Assembly (NCBI GenBank): GCA_016930015.1
Contig: JAFGHR010000107.1
Span: 1-54,181, forward strand
Length of the DNA: 54,181 nucleotides
Origin: Anaerolineae bacterium
GTDB taxonomy: Bacteria > Chloroflexota > Anaerolineae > Aggregatilineales > Aggregatilineaceae
Direction: 5' to 3'
Shown: positions 17,828-25,920 of the stretch, piece after piece
Layout: each line of letters begins with the position of its first letter
Numbering within the stretch: position 1 is the first letter of the stretch
Program-made: the position numbers and the translations under genes
The notes under the pieces: model-generated
The model's database searches: none
What the model was told of the DNA's origin: nothing
What the model saw: only the letters and a program-made list of their open reading frames with translations

Positions 17828-18841
17828 TCAGCCATCCGGGGACCGGGCCAGACCAGCCAGTTCATCAGCAGGCATCACCGTGATGCTGCCAATATAGGCG
17901 TTCAGGTCGTCACGCGTGCCAAACTCGTTACCCACGCGCGACATCGCAAAGGCGGTAGCGGCGGCGCCATACTCTAACGCACGGTCAAACGGGCGTTCGT
18001 CCAACACACCGGCCAGATACCCGGCGATCATGGATTCCGCTTCGCCGCTGCGCGTGCCCTCGCTCTCCTGCATTTCGGCCCCCCATGCCCCTTCCGGCGC
18101 GATCAGGAATACACTCCGGGGACGGTCAACCGATACCAACACCCGTGTCGCGCCGCGTTTGCGCAGCTCCTGCCCGCAGTAAATCACGTCTTCATAGGCA
18201 CGGACCGGGATGTTAAAAATACCCTCCATTTGGGTGCGGGTCAGGTAGATCAGGTTGGGCCGCGCCTGGAGCGATGCTAGAAGCGCTTCGCCGCCGCCCG
18301 CGTTGATAGCCACGCGCACACCGGTTGTCTGAGCCATGTTGGTCAGCCACGCATACGTGTCAAGTCGGGCACCGGACGGGATCGATCCGGCAAAGACCAG
18401 CCAGTCACCGGGTTTCAGCGTTTCCTGAATACGCGACGCGACCACCCACAGCGCATGCTGGGTGACGGCGCCGCTTTCTTCCACCAGCACCGTCTGGGTG
18501 TCGTGCCCGGTATCCATGATGACAATGCTGCTGCGCGTCCGGCCCGACCGGGTCAGCACGCTGACGGGAAACGTTTCCTCGGCCAGCACCGACTGGTAGG
18601 CATGGCCGGTTGGATCACTGCCGACCAACACGATCGCATGCGTAAGGATGTCGAGCTGGTGCAGCGCATGGGATACATTCACACCGCGCCCGGCAGCATC
18701 CAGGCGTGTTGTTTCGATGGCGGAGTTATGGTACCCTAACGCGAGAAAATGCGTGACGATAGTGCGCTCTAACGCGGGGTTGAGCGTGACGGTCACCACT
18801 TTGACAGTATGACGAGCAGTCTGGCTCGATTCGTGGCTCAT
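17828..18841 (-). CDS. PfkB-family (1-phosphofructokinase-like) protein with altered catalytic motif
   Basis: 337 residues in the FruK/LacC branch of ribokinase-like sugar kinases: VTLNPALERT (strand 1), GRGVNVSHALHQL, VLVGSDPTG, AGSIPSG. The anion-hole/catalytic motif, normally GAGDSM.AG, reads GEAESMIAG (266-274): the glycine-rich loop is altered and the base Asp is Glu 269. An active kinase would be unusual; the protein may be regulatory or slow. AGGAAGG precedes ATG 18841. It is divergent from otsB across 60 bp, next to the trehalose genes, so a sugar-phosphate-binding role is plausible. Confidence 0.78.
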   Translation of the reverse strand: MSHESSQTARHTVKVVTVTLNPALERTIVTHFLALGYHNSAIETTRLDAAGRGVNVSHALHQLDILTHAIVLVGSDPTGHAYQSVLAEETFPVSVLTRSGRTRSSIVIMDTGHDTQTVLVEESGAVTQHALWVVASRIQETLKPGDWLVFAGSIPSGARLDTYAWLTNMAQTTGVRVAINAGGGEALLASLQARPNLIYLTRTQMEGIFNIPVRAYEDVIYCGQELRKRGATRVLVSVDRPRSVFLIAPEGAWGAEMQESEGTRSGEAESMIAGYLAGVLDERPFDRALEYGAAATAFAMSRVGNEFGTRDDLNAYIGSITVMPADELAGLARSPDG

Positions 18842-18901
18842 ACTCTAATCCTTCCTACATAGTTGTTTTCCCGGCCATCAAACGGAAACAAACGAAGGTC
18901 T

Positions 18902-19711
18902 ATGTACTGGCAAGACGCAACCGCAAGCCTGCTGCACACACTGACCGGCCATAACCGGCTGGGCCTGATAACCGACGTAGACGGGACGATCAGCCCGATT
19001 GTAAACCAGCCGGACGCCGCCCAGGTCACGCCGCGCAGCCGCGACTTACTGCGTGCGCTGCACGGTCACCTGGCGCTGGTAGCGGCGATATCGGGACGTG
19101 CCGCCAGCGACGTTCAAGCACGCGTCGGCCTGCCAGAGCTGGTATACGTGGGTAACCACGGTCTGGAAACATGGATAAACGGGCAGGTAGCGCTGGCGCC
19201 TGCTGCCGCCGCTTACCGCCCCGCCCTGGAAGCCGCGCTGGCTGCCGTCCGGCGGCAGCAGTTGCCCGGCATGCTGGTTGAAGATAAGGGTGCGACAGCC
19301 TCGGTTCATTATCGCCAGACCGCCGATCCGCCAGCCACCGCAGCCGCATTTACCCCGGTCATCGAGTCGATCGCCGCGCAGCACGACCTGCGGCTGTATC
19401 ACGGGCGCATGGTGTTTGAACTGCGCCCACCCATTGACGTTAACAAAGGTACAGCCTTTGTCCAATTAGTCACCGATCACCAACTCGACGCCGCCGTGTA
19501 CCTGGGTGATGATACCACCGACGCCGACGCGCTCCTGGCCGCGCAGCGTTTGCGTGCCGACGGGTCGTGTTTCGCGGTGGGGTTGGGCGTGGAGTCGGAA
19601 CACACACCGCAGGCGGTACGCGACAGCGCCGACCTGTTTGTTCGCGGCGTTCAGGATGTCGAAACCTTTTTATCCTGGCTGTTAAATACGGCTATTGCGT
19701 CTTCAACCTGA
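18902..19711 (+). CDS. otsB: Trehalose-6-phosphate phosphatase
   Basis: 269 residues, HAD-superfamily phosphatase converting trehalose 6-phosphate to trehalose. DVDGTISPI supplies the nucleophile Asp 25 and acid/base Asp 27; AAISGRA, GNHGLE and YLGDDTTDADA (metal-site Asp pair) are all in place. ATG 18902 was preferred to an upstream in-frame start at 18863 because CGAAGG lies just before it and the fold begins there. Its last 61 bp overlap the convergent otsA, so the two cannot share a transcript despite acting in one pathway; antisense overlap might balance their expression. Confidence 0.9.
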   Translation: MYWQDATASLLHTLTGHNRLGLITDVDGTISPIVNQPDAAQVTPRSRDLLRALHGHLALVAAISGRAASDVQARVGLPELVYVGNHGLETWINGQVALAPAAAAYRPALEAALAAVRRQQLPGMLVEDKGATASVHYRQTADPPATAAAFTPVIESIAAQHDLRLYHGRMVFELRPPIDVNKGTAFVQLVTDHQLDAAVYLGDDTTDADALLAAQRLRADGSCFAVGLGVESEHTPQAVRDSADLFVRGVQDVETFLSWLLNTAIASST

Positions 19712-21186
19712 TCGTAAAACCAGGTCTTCACGTTCGCTCCTTGAACCTGCTTGCGCAGGGCTTCGGCGCGGCGCTGACGCTCAGCCGCAGGCATCGTCAG
19801 GGCCTTGTGCATAGCCTCTGCCGTGCCATAGATGTCAAACGGCGATACCACCAACGCCTGATCGCCCAGTTCATAAAACACCCCGGCCTGCTCCGACAGC
19901 ACCAGCACCCCGTCGCGCTGGTTGACAAGCACGCCTTCTTTGGCGACCAGATTCATACCATCAGCAATCGGATTGACCAGCAGCACGTCGTACAACTGCA
20001 TCGCGGCCAGCGCGCGATAGTAGTTTTCACCGACCTGGATACGCACCGGCTCCCAGTATTCATCGCTGTATTCCGCGTTGATCATGCCGCCCTGAGCCAT
20101 GATCTGCTGGAGATAGTCTTGATATTCATCGACCTCCATGCGCGACGGCACGAGTAAGGCCAGCATTTGTACTTTGCCCCGGTGCTGCGGGTACGTATCA
20201 AGCAGGGCGCGGAACGCTTCCAGGCCGCGCAGAATGTTTTTGCTGGGTTCGATGCGATCCACGCGCAGAATGAGCTTTTGATCTCCGATAGCATTGAGCA
20301 ACTGGGACTTGAGCAGCGGCGTCTGGGGCTCATCCGAAAGCGCCGTAACCTGCTCCACGTCAATCGAGATCGGGTACGCCGTGACGCTGATCTTGCGGTC
20401 GTTAAAAAACACGGTGTCACGGCTGCCGCGCGAATGGGCGTCTGGTACGTAAAACCGGCAGCACTGCACAAAGTTGAACGCGTCTTTTTTGGTCTGGAAA
20501 CCGACACGGTCAGACGCTAACAGGCTGGTCAGGATCGACGTGCGCATCTCTTCCGGCAGAATACGCCACGCGTCAGGCCCCGGCCACGGAATGTGAATAA
20601 ACGGCTGAATCTGCACGTCGTCGCCCAGCAGTTCACGCAGATACTGCGGCACCATGTACAAATGGTAGTCTTGTGGAAAGATGATCACCGGACGATCCGT
20701 GTCTTTTACGCTGTTGGCAATCACTTCTGCAAACAGCTTGTTGACCGCCAGATAACCGCTGCGCCATGCCTGCCAGGTTTCGCGCGTGATGCTCGGTGTC
20801 CGGGGAATGTCCCATAACTGGTGCTGGATAAACCACAGCAGCGGGTTCGCGATGACGTTGTAGTACTTGTCGTAGCGCCCGTTGCTGGGGCACACCAGGC
20901 GTAGAAGAACACCTTCCACATTCTGGGGGTGATCCTCGTTCATCTCCACCCAGGCGCGATCCGCTTTGCTGAGCGCTGCCGCGACCCACAATACCTCGTG
21001 CCGTTCGGCCAGTGCCCCCAGCGCCGTCACCAGGCCGCCGCTGCCGCGCGTAATGGAAAGCGTGCCATCTTTTTTCATTTTGAACGAAAAGGGTCCGCGA
21101 TTGGAGGCAATCACGATAAGCGGTTTTTTGCCATCCTCCACGGCGAACGTACGATCGTCGATAGTGTCGTCAGATGGTGTTGCCAA
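19651..21186 (-). CDS. otsA: Trehalose-6-phosphate synthase (GT20)
   Basis: 511 residues from a TTG start at 21186, chosen because AAAGGAG lies 8 nt before it; other in-frame starts upstream to 21207 overlap that site. GT20 motifs: ASNRGPFSF (N-terminal), GSGGLVTAL, IIFPQDYHLYMVP, HIPWPGPDAWRILP (usually HTPFPS.E.FR), RVDRIEPSKN and DGMNLVAKEG (donor binding). It should join NDP-glucose to glucose 6-phosphate. The changed HIPWPGPDAW motif leaves room for a related acceptor, such as glycerol 3-phosphate in glucosylglycerol synthesis. Convergent with otsB. TATAAT at 21282-21287 (minus) is a likely -10. Confidence 0.85.
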   Translation of the reverse strand: MATPSDDTIDDRTFAVEDGKKPLIVIASNRGPFSFKMKKDGTLSITRGSGGLVTALGALAERHEVLWVAAALSKADRAWVEMNEDHPQNVEGVLLRLVCPSNGRYDKYYNVIANPLLWFIQHQLWDIPRTPSITRETWQAWRSGYLAVNKLFAEVIANSVKDTDRPVIIFPQDYHLYMVPQYLRELLGDDVQIQPFIHIPWPGPDAWRILPEEMRTSILTSLLASDRVGFQTKKDAFNFVQCCRFYVPDAHSRGSRDTVFFNDRKISVTAYPISIDVEQVTALSDEPQTPLLKSQLLNAIGDQKLILRVDRIEPSKNILRGLEAFRALLDTYPQHRGKVQMLALLVPSRMEVDEYQDYLQQIMAQGGMINAEYSDEYWEPVRIQVGENYYRALAAMQLYDVLLVNPIADGMNLVAKEGVLVNQRDGVLVLSEQAGVFYELGDQALVVSPFDIYGTAEAMHKALTMPAAERQRRAEALRKQVQGANVKTWFYDQVEDAIAVFNSQDKKVSTS

Positions 21187-21221
21187 GGGATTCACTCCTT
21201 TGTGCAATCAGCACGTGTGCA

Positions 21222-21255
21222 GCAAGCACATGCGTGTGGCAAGCACATGCGCGTG
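21222..21255. repeat. Two tandem 17-bp repeats in the otsA leader
   Basis: GCAAGCACATGCGTGTG (21222-21238) and GCAAGCACATGCGCGTG (21239-21255), preceded by a related GCACGTGTGC. They lie between the predicted otsA promoter and its TTG start, so they are in the transcribed leader and might bind a regulator or fold. Confidence 0.6.
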
Positions 21256-21281
21256 GAAAAACACACGATCATCACCGTTCT

Positions 21282-21287
21282 ATTATA
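21282..21287 (-). promoter_or_regulatory. Predicted -10 box (TATAAT) of otsA
   Basis: Minus strand reads GGTGGTATAATAG about 95 nt upstream of the TTG start. No strong -35 is seen. Confidence 0.4.
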
Positions 21288-21353
21288 CCACCCCAACATC
21301 AGCACCCACCGCACCGATACGGTTTAGCCAGATTCCACAAAACGCACGCGCAA

Positions 21354-21388
21354 AAAAACGCCGGGTGATCTCCTCCCTCGGCGTTTTT
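21354..21388 (-). terminator. Rho-independent terminator, T-rich on both strands
   Basis: AAAAACGCCG pairs with CGGCGTTTTT (15-nt loop). On the minus strand it follows the DUF5667 gene by 23 nt and runs into further Ts, so it should end the sigma-DUF5667 operon. Confidence 0.8.
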
Positions 21389-21411
21389 ATTCAACCGCAG
21401 CCGGTTTCACA

Positions 21412-23217
21412 TCAACCGGTTGGTTCACTTTCTGGGGCTGGTACCGTGTCTGCTGGTGCCTGTTCTACGGGCAATTCGTCCACGGGTGATTCAACCGCCG
21501 GAGCAGCATCGGCTGGCGCCTGTCCGGCTGGGGCCGGTTCTTCAACAGCCGGAGAAACCTCGTCCGCCGGTGGTATTTCCGCCGCCGGAGGTACTTCTTC
21601 CGCCGCCGGGGCTTCGACAGCGGGCTGTTCTGCCGGGCTGTCTTCCGCTGGTGGTGTTTCCTCTACCTGAGGTGTTTCTTCCTGCGCCGGAGGTATTTCC
21701 TCCGCCGGGTCATCATCCACGGGCGGATCGTCTGCCGGGGCGTTTTCCTGGTCGGCGGGCGGCGGATCATCGATTGAAGCCGTCCCGCGACCGTCCTGTT
21801 CACCTTCTGGCAGACTGGCATAATTGGCGTCCACCGGCGGTGCAGCCGGTTTGACGCTCGGTGAACCGGCGTCGCCGTTCGCCGGACCGGTGTTATCGTT
21901 CGCCGAACCGGTATTATCGTTCGCAGGCGCATCATTCACCGGGGCCGAGTCACCGTCCGCCGGACCATCGCCGGGCGCCGTCGTGTCATTGGGCACCACG
22001 TCATCAGGTGCGGGAGCAGGTTCCACCGGTTCGACGTCGTTCGTCGTTGATCCGTCATCATCCCGACCGGGCTGGACCGGTTCCAGCGCCTCATCAACGG
22101 CTGCTGGGACAGCATGGGGCGCCACATCCGGCGCCGGATTACCGCCCGTTGACGCCGGATCGTTCAAGGCTGCCGGTGTTTCAAACACAACTGCCGGGGC
22201 GGACTGGGTTTGCGCCGGTCCAGAATCCAGGGCGGGCGCTTCCGCTTCCTGGCTCACGTCGGGAACCGTCTGTACAAACACGGTCGTTTCAGGCTGGCGC
22301 GGTCTGTCAGGGTCGGGCGAGAACTCGCGGCCCGGATTCACAATCGTCATGGTGGTTTCCGGTACCAGCGGCCCCGCCGATACCACGCTATCCAACATCG
22401 CCAACGGCATAGTGGATGTTGGTTTACGAATATCACGGCCCTGCGCCCGCCCATCACCGGGCAGCGGCTCAGGCGGCGGGATACGGAAGCCGCGCGGGGC
22501 TTCGATCAGGCTGCGCGCCTGCTGGTTGACCTGCTCGGCTTTGGCGGACGCTTCGCGCAGCCGTTCGACGGTCGTTTGATTCTGCTCGGCCTGTTCGGTC
22601 GCAGTCTGAGCTAACTCGATCTGGCGCTGGCTGAGCCCCAGCAGCCGGTCGGCGGCATCCTGGGTGGAACCCTCGCCGCGTGTGACCAGCTTGAGCGTGG
22701 TATTCATGTCATCAATCGCGTCGTCGAGCGTGTCAAAGTTGATCTCGCCGTCATCGAGCAAATCTTCAAATTCATCCAGGCGGCGGTTGGCATAATCCAG
22801 GCGTAAATTGACCTCGGCCTCATCGCTTGACAGGGCCAGCCGCCCGCGCTCCACCAGGCGTTTGACCGGGTACAGGGTATCACCGGGCAAACTCTGCGCC
22901 GAGACGGTAGCCGTCCCTACCGCGAGCACGACCAAAACCAGGCATGCCGCAGCCGCCCAGCGCAGCACATAAAAATTGGACCGTCGCCGCGAAACAACCT
23001 GCAAGCGCGGTTTTTGATCTACACGGGCCAACACCTGGGCCTGTATCCGTTCGACAACATCGGCAGCCAGCACAGGAAACGGCCCCTGGGCCAGGCGAGC
23101 CGCCGCATCGACCAGCGGATCAACACCGGGCACATGGCCGGACACAGCCTGGCTGTGTGGTGGCAGCACCTGATCCAGGCGGTTGGCAAGCTCGTTTGCG
23201 TGGGGCGGGCTACTCAT
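21412..23217 (-). CDS. DUF5667 membrane protein with long acidic Pro/Ala-rich tail (putative anti-sigma)
   Basis: 601 residues. N-terminal cytosolic part (1-80), one membrane segment (about 86-106), then a DUF5667-type region with SLPGDTLYPVKRLVER and long helices with acidic DDDIDD patches to about residue 230. The remaining 370 residues are low-complexity Pro/Ala/Glu/Asp, probably an extended outside tail. ATG 23217 overlaps the sigma-factor stop codon by 8 bp (ATGAGTAG), so translation is coupled. Gene order and topology suggest it holds the sigma factor inactive at the membrane, but a zinc-finger anti-sigma motif is not visible; that role is inferred. Confidence 0.82.
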   Translation of the reverse strand: MSSPPHANELANRLDQVLPPHSQAVSGHVPGVDPLVDAAARLAQGPFPVLAADVVERIQAQVLARVDQKPRLQVVSRRRSNFYVLRWAAAACLVLVVLAVGTATVSAQSLPGDTLYPVKRLVERGRLALSSDEAEVNLRLDYANRRLDEFEDLLDDGEINFDTLDDAIDDMNTTLKLVTRGEGSTQDAADRLLGLSQRQIELAQTATEQAEQNQTTVERLREASAKAEQVNQQARSLIEAPRGFRIPPPEPLPGDGRAQGRDIRKPTSTMPLAMLDSVVSAGPLVPETTMTIVNPGREFSPDPDRPRQPETTVFVQTVPDVSQEAEAPALDSGPAQTQSAPAVVFETPAALNDPASTGGNPAPDVAPHAVPAAVDEALEPVQPGRDDDGSTTNDVEPVEPAPAPDDVVPNDTTAPGDGPADGDSAPVNDAPANDNTGSANDNTGPANGDAGSPSVKPAAPPVDANYASLPEGEQDGRGTASIDDPPPADQENAPADDPPVDDDPAEEIPPAQEETPQVEETPPAEDSPAEQPAVEAPAAEEVPPAAEIPPADEVSPAVEEPAPAGQAPADAAPAVESPVDELPVEQAPADTVPAPESEPTG

Positions 23218-23785
23218 CGATACCTCGCAAGTAATGCCGCATTTTGCCATCTGACCCCAGCAGGTCGGCCAGACGAGTCAGGGCGCGGTGCTGGGCACTT
23301 TTGACGGCAGTTACCGATTTGTCTAACAACACTGCGACTTCGGCGTGACTTTTACGCTCGACAAAACGCAGCAGCAAAATATCCTGGTGTTCTTCACTCA
23401 ACTGGCGCAAGGCCGCCCGCAGTTCGGCTTCTTCTTCGGCAACCTGGAGCCGGCCTTCCGGGGTTTCGATGCGGGCCGGTTCACTGTCGGACAGGGCTTC
23501 TTGCGGGTGGCGGGATTTATCGCGGTAAAAGTCGGCCACACGTGCCGACGCGATACGATAAAGCCAGGCTTCGAAGGGAGCGCCGTTATTCTTGTAGCGC
23601 GGGAGAGCTTCCACCATGCGCAAAAAGACCTCCGCTGTCAGGTCTTCCGCTGCGGCGGTATCCGGCACACGGTAGCTGATGTAACGATAGATGGGCTGGA
23701 CATACTGCTGGTACAAGCCCGCTATGGCGTCACTATCGCCCCGCTGCGCGCTATCAATGAGGCGTGCTTCTTCTTCGTTTAGCAT
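23210..23785 (-). CDS. ECF-type RNA polymerase sigma factor
   Basis: 191 residues with sigma region 2 (IYRYISYRVPDTAAAEDLTAEVFLR ... FEAWLYRIASARVADFYR) near 30-90 and region 4 (LRQLSEEHQDILLLRFVERKS ... AVLLDKSVTAVKSAQHRAL) near 125-180; region 3 is absent, as in ECF sigmas. It overlaps the DUF5667 gene and probably directs an envelope-related regulon including its own operon. There is no clear ribosome site. A CATAAT hexamer lies just before ATG 23785, which would give a leaderless mRNA if used. Confidence 0.9.
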   Translation of the reverse strand: MLNEEEARLIDSAQRGDSDAIAGLYQQYVQPIYRYISYRVPDTAAAEDLTAEVFLRMVEALPRYKNNGAPFEAWLYRIASARVADFYRDKSRHPQEALSDSEPARIETPEGRLQVAEEEAELRAALRQLSEEHQDILLLRFVERKSHAEVAVLLDKSVTAVKSAQHRALTRLADLLGSDGKMRHYLRGIDE

Positions 23786-24014
23786 ATCTTAATTATGCCA
23801 CAGGCAAGCACGCCAAAACAATCACCGCAGCGTACTACTCAAACCTTTTTTACAAATTCATAATTAACACCGCACAGCAGCGGTGAATGTCGCGTTATAT
23901 GCTAATAAAAACTTGTAAATATGATCCGCCGCAGCGCGTGCCGCCGCGTGACAAACACGCCCGACATGCAGGATAATGAACGGTGCACACCGCGCGTATG
24001 GGAGAACGATCACC

Positions 24015-24314
24015 ATGAAACTACTGGCCATCGAACATGAAGTCGCAGGCGTCACGAGGGTCGATTTTACGCCTGAACTGGGCCGCGCCGAAGCCGCGCG
24101 CGCCTGGGAACTACACCAGGCGGGTGTGATCCGCGAGTTATATTTTCGCCAGGACCGTAACGAGGCCGTGCTGGTGTTGGAATGCGCCAGCGTCGAGGAG
24201 GCTCACGCGGTATTACACACGCTGCCGCTGGTCGAAGCCGGGCTGATCACGTTTGACGTGATCCCACTCAAGCCCTACCCCGGTTTTGCCCGCCTGTTCG
24301 CTGACAAACCCTAA
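24015..24314 (+). CDS. Small muconolactone-isomerase/YCII-like protein
   Basis: 99 residues from ATG 24015 (GGGAGA upstream), adopting by pattern a ferredoxin-like alpha/beta fold: MKLLAIEHEV, the helix EAARAWELHQAGVIRELYF, EAVLVLECASVEEAHAVLHTLPL, then LITFDVIPLKPYPGFARLF. This layout fits the muconolactone isomerase/YCII dimeric alpha-beta barrel group. No neighbouring aromatic-degradation genes support an actual isomerase role, so the activity is unassigned. Confidence 0.75.
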   Translation: MKLLAIEHEVAGVTRVDFTPELGRAEAARAWELHQAGVIRELYFRQDRNEAVLVLECASVEEAHAVLHTLPLVEAGLITFDVIPLKPYPGFARLFADKP

Positions 24315-24335
24315 CAAGTTATAGACGCCGCAGAA

Positions 24336-24370
24336 TCAAAAACGCCCCCGGTACGGTTCGCCGGGAGCGT
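24336..24370 (-). terminator. Terminator of the zinc-ribbon gene
   Basis: ACGCCCCCGG and CCGGGAGCGT pair with one mismatch across a 9-nt loop (24342-24370); on the minus strand TTTTTG follows. It serves the minus-strand zinc-ribbon gene ending at 24391 and lies between convergent genes. Confidence 0.65.
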
Positions 24371-24390
24371 ATTATGTGTGTGCGACAGCG

Positions 24391-25491
24391 TCAGTTGGCG
24401 CGTTTGAGCGTGCTGCACACGGCGTTACCCATCACGTTGAGTTCGATGGTAACCCGCGTTTCGATATCGAAGCTGTCCCAGGTTTCAAGCGAGTCATAAT
24501 CGCACGAGTATTCGTCGCCATCGCTCTCATGGATCACGATCACATATTTTTCGTGATGTTTGCCCTCGCGCTCCTGGCCGTAGCGCCCGGTGGCCGTTTT
24601 GAGCGTAAACGGCGGCCACGTGGGCGACGGTTTTTTGCCGTCGCCGTTGGCTTTTACGCTGCGCGTCTTCTCCCAGCGATCGACGGTGTACGAACACCAG
24701 TCATCGTAAACCGGCTCCTGGCTGTAATCCTTGACGGTGTGGCACTCGCGGCGAAAACTGCCGTCGCCCTGGTCAACGTCGCTGCACTCCTGGTGAGAGC
24801 CGGTTTCAACCCGGCGCGTGCCGTGTTGTTTCTCGACACAGCTCAGGTTATACGCGTCCCCCGGCAGCGCGTCGTCCCAGTTGGCACCGGGGCGCGGCTG
24901 GAAATCGTCGATATCGATCACACGCTCCCATGACATGCTGTACACATACCCGCTGGTTTCGCGGCGGTAGGTCAGCGCAAACACGATCCCGGCGATCAGC
25001 AGCGCCGCCAGGACAAGACCACCAAAAATGAACCAGTTGCGGCGGCGAATGCCGAGAAACACCGGAGCGTCACGTCCAGGCAGCACCCCTACCCGCGCCA
25101 TCTCGGCCTGGAAATTGTCCAGCACCACATCGCGGTGTGTATCCGACTCGGCGATCCCGGTGCCCAGATCGCGGACGCCCTGTGTCGGGGCTATTTCGCC
25201 GGTTGCCAGATCGGCCCCGCACTCGGCACAAAACGCGCTGGCGGCGCTGTTCGGCTGGTGGCAGGCCGGACAGATACGATCCGCCCCGACATATTGATGA
25301 TTCTCCAGGGCGACCATATCGGCTTCCGCCGGCATATAACGCGCGGCGGGGTCTTGAAGGGCGCCGCAGTTGGGGCAGTGGCGATGGGTTACACCTAGCA
25401 GTTTTTCGGCGCCGCAAAACTTACAATCCCATAACATCTGGTATGTACCGGCACCGTGGCGCTCAGGGGGCGGCGTGCTGTCGTGCGACAT
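24391..25491 (-). CDS. Membrane protein with two N-terminal zinc ribbons
   Basis: 366 residues. Two zinc ribbons precede a single membrane helix: C23, C26, C39, C42 (CKFCG ... CPNCG) and C74, C77, C88, C91 (CPACH ... CAECG). The helix is near 152-175 after an RRRNW basic stop, so the ribbons are cytosolic and the C-terminal 190 residues lie outside. That outer part is charged and has several Cys (NLSCVEKQ, HQECSD, RECHTV, DDWCSY, YSCDYD), perhaps disulfides. GGAGG is 10 nt before ATG 25491. No enzyme motif; function unknown. Confidence 0.8.
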   Translation of the reverse strand: MSHDSTPPPERHGAGTYQMLWDCKFCGAEKLLGVTHRHCPNCGALQDPAARYMPAEADMVALENHQYVGADRICPACHQPNSAASAFCAECGADLATGEIAPTQGVRDLGTGIAESDTHRDVVLDNFQAEMARVGVLPGRDAPVFLGIRRRNWFIFGGLVLAALLIAGIVFALTYRRETSGYVYSMSWERVIDIDDFQPRPGANWDDALPGDAYNLSCVEKQHGTRRVETGSHQECSDVDQGDGSFRRECHTVKDYSQEPVYDDWCSYTVDRWEKTRSVKANGDGKKPSPTWPPFTLKTATGRYGQEREGKHHEKYVIVIHESDGDEYSCDYDSLETWDSFDIETRVTIELNVMGNAVCSTLKRAN

Positions 25492-25595
25492 GCGGCAGAT
25501 TCCTCCATTCATTCCGATACACGTTACGCTTGCTCAAGTATCATGGGTAGCTTACCGCAGGCGACATCCCGCTGCAACTGGGGCGCGCAGGGCTA

Positions 25596-25811
25596 CAGAG
25601 CTATCGCTTCAAATGACCAGTTGGGCTTTTTGTGCAACGCCTTCCCCCTAATCCCCCTTCCAGCCAAGCTGGACGGGGGACTTGACAACGCGCGATCAGA
25701 AATCGCGCGAGATTGGCTGTTTTTTTCCCCTCCTTAGCTCGGCTGGGGAGGGGAAACCGGGCGTTAGCCCGGAGGGGAGGGGCGTTTTTCGATTTTGAAG
25801 CGATTGCCCCA
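25596..25811 (+). mobile_element. MITE-like element, copy C
   Basis: Left end CAGAGCTATCGCTTCAAAT, right end the complement of TGGGGCAATCGCTTCAAAA, about 216 bp. It contains the family's internal blocks: CTTCCCCCTAATCCCCC, TCCAGCC...GCTGGA, TTTCCCCTCC...GGAGGGGAAA and a CCGGGC/GCCCGG hairpin with loop GTTA. A second partial left-end motif (CAGGG at 25588) precedes it. No target duplication could be recognised, so it may be an old copy. Confidence 0.72.
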
Positions 25812-25845
25812 GGAGTCACAGCACACGCGCACCCAACCATGCAGG

Positions 25846-25880
25846 GGGAAAAACAAAAGACGCCCGGCGGAGCGTCCTTT
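25846..25880 (-). terminator. Terminator of the subtilase operon
   Basis: AAAAGACGC pairs with GCGTCCTTT (one mismatch, 8-nt loop, 25855-25880), followed on the minus strand by TTTTGTTTTTCCCC. It is 41 nt past the stop codon of the second subtilase gene. Confidence 0.65.
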
Positions 25881-25920
25881 GTCGATAAGCGAATGGCGGT
25901 TGACCGGAGCGTGTGCGGCC

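Larger units (their letters stand above)
25492..25920. other. Intergenic region occupied by MITE copy C
   Basis: Between the zinc-ribbon gene start and the end of the first subtilase gene there is no gene. The region is filled mostly by MITE copy C (25596-25811) and by the subtilase terminator (25846-25880). Confidence 0.6.

Noticed and set aside
21824-22579. 251-codon Ser/Gly/Thr-rich open frame opposite the DUF5667 tail
   Set aside because: A complement of the Pro/Ala/Asp/Glu repeats; no independent evidence.
24015-24314. Toxin or antitoxin
   Set aside because: The fold pattern is MIase/YCII-like and there is no partner gene in the same orientation.
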